A stretch of DNA of 5,924 nt from Candidatus Zixiibacteriota bacterium (lineage in GTDB: Bacteria > Zixibacteria > MSB-5A5 > GN15 > FEB-12), in assembly GCA_003641405.1 (NCBI GenBank), contig QNAF01000172.1, forward strand, positions 1 to 5,924, given 5' to 3'. The notes beneath the pieces are model-generated. The model saw only the letters and a list, made by a program, of their open reading frames with translations. It made no database searches and was not told the origin of the DNA. Below, in pieces: positions 3,138-5,924 of this stretch (the first letter of the stretch is position 1; every line of letters starts with the position of its first letter). Position numbers and translations under genes: made by a program.

Positions 3138-5924
3138 TTGACGGAGTCAGCCATGACCAGACACAGTTACGCCGCCATCCCCGACGCTTGTGAGATGCCG
3201 AATCTGCTGGATGTCCAGCTTAGTTCCTATAATAGCTTTCTGCAGATTGGTGTGCCGATCCATAAACGGACGGATACAGGGTTGAACCGCATCTTCAAGG
3301 AAATATTCCCGGTTACTGACGTTCACGAAAACTACTCGCTGGAATATGTAAGTTATCATCTCGGTCCCTCACGCTACTCTATCAGAGAGTGCCGCGAGCG
3401 CAATATGACTTTTGCGGTTCCGCTGAAAGTCACTATGCGTCTGATCGCTCGTCAGGGCGAGAGTGACGAGAAACAGGTTAAGGATATTGTCGAGCAGGAC
3501 GTCTATTTGGGAGAACTTCCTCTCATCACCGAGTGGGGAACTTTTATTGTCAACGGGGCGGAACGAGTGATCGTCAGTCAATTGCACCGCAGCCCGGGTG
3601 TCTTCTTCGATGAATCAATCCACCCTAACGGCAAAAAACTCCACAGTGCGCGGGTTATTCCCTATCGCGGCAGTTGGGTCGAATTCGCTCTTGATATCAA
3701 TGATATCATGTGGGTCTACATCGACTCCAAACGTAAGCTGCCGGCTACAGCACTGATGCGTGCCATTGGCTACTCCACTGACGAAGATCTGATAGACCTG
3801 TATTACACTACTTCCAAACTGAGCTTAACGGCAAAAACGCTTGAGAATCCCCCCGGAGCATTTCTGGCCGAGACGATTATCGACAAGGAAACCGGCGAAA
3901 TACTGTTTCCGGTGGGCACGCCTATCGATGAAGATGTGGCACTGAAGATCAAGGAGAACGGCAAAAAGTCCATTAAGATCCTTCCGAAGGATGATAAACG
4001 CAACGCTTATGTTGTTCTCAATACGATCAAGAAGGATCCGACTAAGTCACGCGAAGAGGCCCTGGTCAAAATATACTCACTCATGAGACCGGGAGAGCCA
4101 CCCACAATGGAGATGGCGGAGTCGCTGTTGGAAAAGCTGTTTTTTTCCAACAAGCGCTATGATCTCGGTGAGGTCGGCCGGTACATGATCAATCAGCGGT
4201 TGGGATTGGAGACTCCGCTGGATCACACTGTCTTCAAGAATGAAGATTTTGTGTCAATTACGACATACCTGATCGGACTGTGCAACGACATTGGCTTTAC
4301 TGATGATATTGATCATCTCGGCAATCGTCGTGCTCGTACGGTCGGTGAACTCATGGCCAATCTGTTTTCAGTCGGCCTCTCGCGTGTGGCTCGTACCATC
4401 CGTGAACGCCTGTCACTGAAAGACCAGGAGAATGTTACTCCCCAGTTGCTGGTCAACGCCCGCACGGTCTCTTCAGTTATCGAGAGTTTCTTTGGTTCAT
4501 CCCAACTTTCGCAGTTCATGGATCAGACCAATCCACTGGCGGAACTGACGCACAAGAGGCGGCTCTCCGCTCTCGGACCGGGTGGTCTGACACGTGAGCG
4601 CGCCGGATTCGAGGTTCGCGATGTCCACCACACGCACTATGGACGAATGTGTCCGATTGAGACGCCGGAAGGGCCGAACATCGGCTTGATAACCTCTCTG
4701 GCTACCTTTGCCAGGATCAACAAGTACGGTTTTCTTGAAACACCTTATCGGAAGGTTGTCAAGGGTCGGGTGATAAACGATATCCAATACCTTTCAGCCG
4801 ACGAAGAAGACCGCTACTTGATTGCCCAGGCCAATGAGCCACTCGACCAGAAAGGCAAGTTCGTTAACGAATTCCTGGTGGCGAGAAAACGAAGCGATTA
4901 TCCCTCGATTAAGGCCAGTGAAGTTGAGTACATGGACGTCTCTACCAGACAAACAGTGTCGGTGGCGGCTTCATTGATCCCGTTCCTGGAGCATGACGAT
5001 GCCAACCGGGCTCTCATGGGGTCGAACATGCAGCGTCAGGCTGTTCCGTTGTTGAGGACGGAGGCTCCCGTCGTTGGCACCGGTATGGAGCGCAGGGTTG
5101 CTGTTGACGCCGGAGTCGTGGTTCGAGCTAAACGTCCGGGAACCGTCACCTATGTCGATGCTGAGAAAGTAGTCATTCGGCCGAAAGTCAGGCAGAAACC
5201 AGGTGAACTGGGATATATCGAAGACGACGTCTATGAACTTATCAAATATAGTCGGTCAAACCAGGATACGTGTATCAACTATACTCCGGTGGCAAGATTG
5301 GGAGATGTCATCGCAGCTGGGGACATCATTGCAGATGGTCCGGCTGTAAGCGGAGGGGAATTGGCGCTGGGTAACAACACCCTGGTGGCCTTTATGCCCT
5401 GGCGCGGCTACAATTACGAAGACGCCATCATTCTGTCAGAGCGGCTGATAGTCGAAGATATTTTCACGTCCATTCATGTCGAGTCGTATGAACTTCAGGT
5501 TCGCGATACTAAGCGCGGAGCCGAAGAAATCACTCGTGAAATTCCGAATGTCTCCGAGGAAGCACTACTCAATCTCGATGAACGCGGTATCGTTCGTATC
5601 GGTGCTGAGGTTGAAGCCGGTGATATACTGGTGGGAAAGATCACGCCAAAGGGCGAGACCGAACTGTCGCCCGAGGAACGCCTGCTGCGAGCCATCTTCG
5701 GAGAAAAGGCCGGCGACGTCCGAGACGCCTCTTTGAAAGCCCCCCCCGGTATGAACGGTGTCGTCATCAATACACGACTCTTCAGTCGGAAAGAGAAGAC
5801 TGAGGAAGCCAAGAAGGAAGAGAAGAGAGAACGCGCGGCTATCGAGCGGGCATTCGAAAAAATCCTTCGCACTATCGTCAACCTCCGTAATCAGCGCCTT
5901 GGTGAGCTTCTTGAAGGACAAACA
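3138..5924 (+). CDS. rpoB: DNA-directed RNA polymerase subunit beta (3' end outside window)
   Basis: RpoB forms, with RpoC, the catalytic cleft of RNA polymerase. The frame is open for 929 codons to the window edge with no frameshift; full-length relatives run about 1,200-1,350 residues, so the C-terminal part, including the HGNKG region, is missing. Counting TTG 3138 as residue 1, visible landmarks are PNLLDVQLSSYNSFL near the N-terminus, LGELPLITEWGTFIVNGAERVIVSQLHRSPGVFF, KLPATALMRAIGY, the MRPGEPPT motif, DDIDHLGNRR, the rifampicin region SSQLSQFMDQ to LSALGPGG (454-483), MCPIETPEGPNIGLI, EHDDANRALMGSNMQRQAVP, and FMPWRGYNYEDAI (752-764), with E761-D762 matching the acidic pair near the active-site magnesium. 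The visible end is a charged helical insert after FSRK. ATG 3153 (five codons later) is an alternative start with its own GGAG. The opposite-strand ORFs here are shadows. Confidence 0.97.
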   Translation, partial: MTESAMTRHSYAAIPDACEMPNLLDVQLSSYNSFLQIGVPIHKRTDTGLNRIFKEIFPVTDVHENYSLEYVSYHLGPSRYSIRECRERNMTFAVPLKVTMRLIARQGESDEKQVKDIVEQDVYLGELPLITEWGTFIVNGAERVIVSQLHRSPGVFFDESIHPNGKKLHSARVIPYRGSWVEFALDINDIMWVYIDSKRKLPATALMRAIGYSTDEDLIDLYYTTSKLSLTAKTLENPPGAFLAETIIDKETGEILFPVGTPIDEDVALKIKENGKKSIKILPKDDKRNAYVVLNTIKKDPTKSREEALVKIYSLMRPGEPPTMEMAESLLEKLFFSNKRYDLGEVGRYMINQRLGLETPLDHTVFKNEDFVSITTYLIGLCNDIGFTDDIDHLGNRRARTVGELMANLFSVGLSRVARTIRERLSLKDQENVTPQLLVNARTVSSVIESFFGSSQLSQFMDQTNPLAELTHKRRLSALGPGGLTRERAGFEVRDVHHTHYGRMCPIETPEGPNIGLITSLATFARINKYGFLETPYRKVVKGRVINDIQYLSADEEDRYLIAQANEPLDQKGKFVNEFLVARKRSDYPSIKASEVEYMDVSTRQTVSVAASLIPFLEHDDANRALMGSNMQRQAVPLLRTEAPVVGTGMERRVAVDAGVVVRAKRPGTVTYVDAEKVVIRPKVRQKPGELGYIEDDVYELIKYSRSNQDTCINYTPVARLGDVIAAGDIIADGPAVSGGELALGNNTLVAFMPWRGYNYEDAIILSERLIVEDIFTSIHVESYELQVRDTKRGAEEITREIPNVSEEALLNLDERGIVRIGAEVEAGDILVGKITPKGETELSPEERLLRAIFGEKAGDVRDASLKAPPGMNGVVINTRLFSRKEKTEEAKKEEKRERAAIERAFEKILRTIVNLRNQRLGELLEGQT

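Noticed and set aside
3147..4787. Several opposite-strand ORFs of 66-96 codons within rpoB, and others at 5495-5921.
   Set aside because: All lie over uninterrupted, strongly conserved RpoB coding sequence and show no independent protein features.

Overview
The window is a ribosomal-protein and RNA-polymerase cluster, all on the + strand: nusG, rplK (L11), rplA (L1), rplJ (L10), rplL (L7/L12) and the first 929 codons of rpoB, which runs off the right edge. This order is one of the most conserved in bacteria; secE is expected just left of the window and rpoC just right of it. The organism is a bacterium with roughly balanced base composition. The RpoB sequence, with its proteobacterial/FCB-like insert positions and its DVHHTHYGR motif, would fit a deep FCB-type lineage such as Zixibacteria. 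That placement is only an impression from reading the proteins; no phylogeny was run.

Layout. Positions 15-557 hold nusG, which starts directly after two in-frame stop codons. A 36-nt gap leads to rplK (594-1019, GTG start). A 69-nt gap with a hairpin that can cover the ribosome binding site leads to rplA (1089-1793). Only 20 nt separate rplA from rplJ (1814-2338), so there is no room there for a classical L10 leader. A 137-nt spacer with three consecutive possible hairpins precedes rplL (best start GTG 2476, end 2853). A 284-nt spacer then precedes rpoB (best start TTG 3138). It holds a strong bulged hairpin (2978-3006), a perfect 8-bp inverted repeat overlapping an extended -10-like motif (3074-3092), a second hairpin sharing three bases with it (3090-3109), and a possible 33-codon ORF (3020-3121).

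How the genes fit together. NusG tunes RNA polymerase and couples it to the ribosome. L11, L10 and L7/L12 build the GTPase-associated stalk that recruits translation factors. L1 forms the opposite, E-site stalk. RpoB is the beta subunit of the polymerase that NusG binds. Co-transcription lets the cell balance ribosome and polymerase output; the structured spacers before rplL and rpoB are the natural places for differential control, because L12 is needed in several copies per ribosome and beta in far smaller amounts.

The coding genes are ordinary housekeeping genes and I found no mobile element, CRISPR array, RNA gene or clearly novel system. The points worth a second look are the non-coding spacers, the small ORF before rpoB, the non-ATG starts of three highly expressed genes, and small details of L10, L12 and RpoB.
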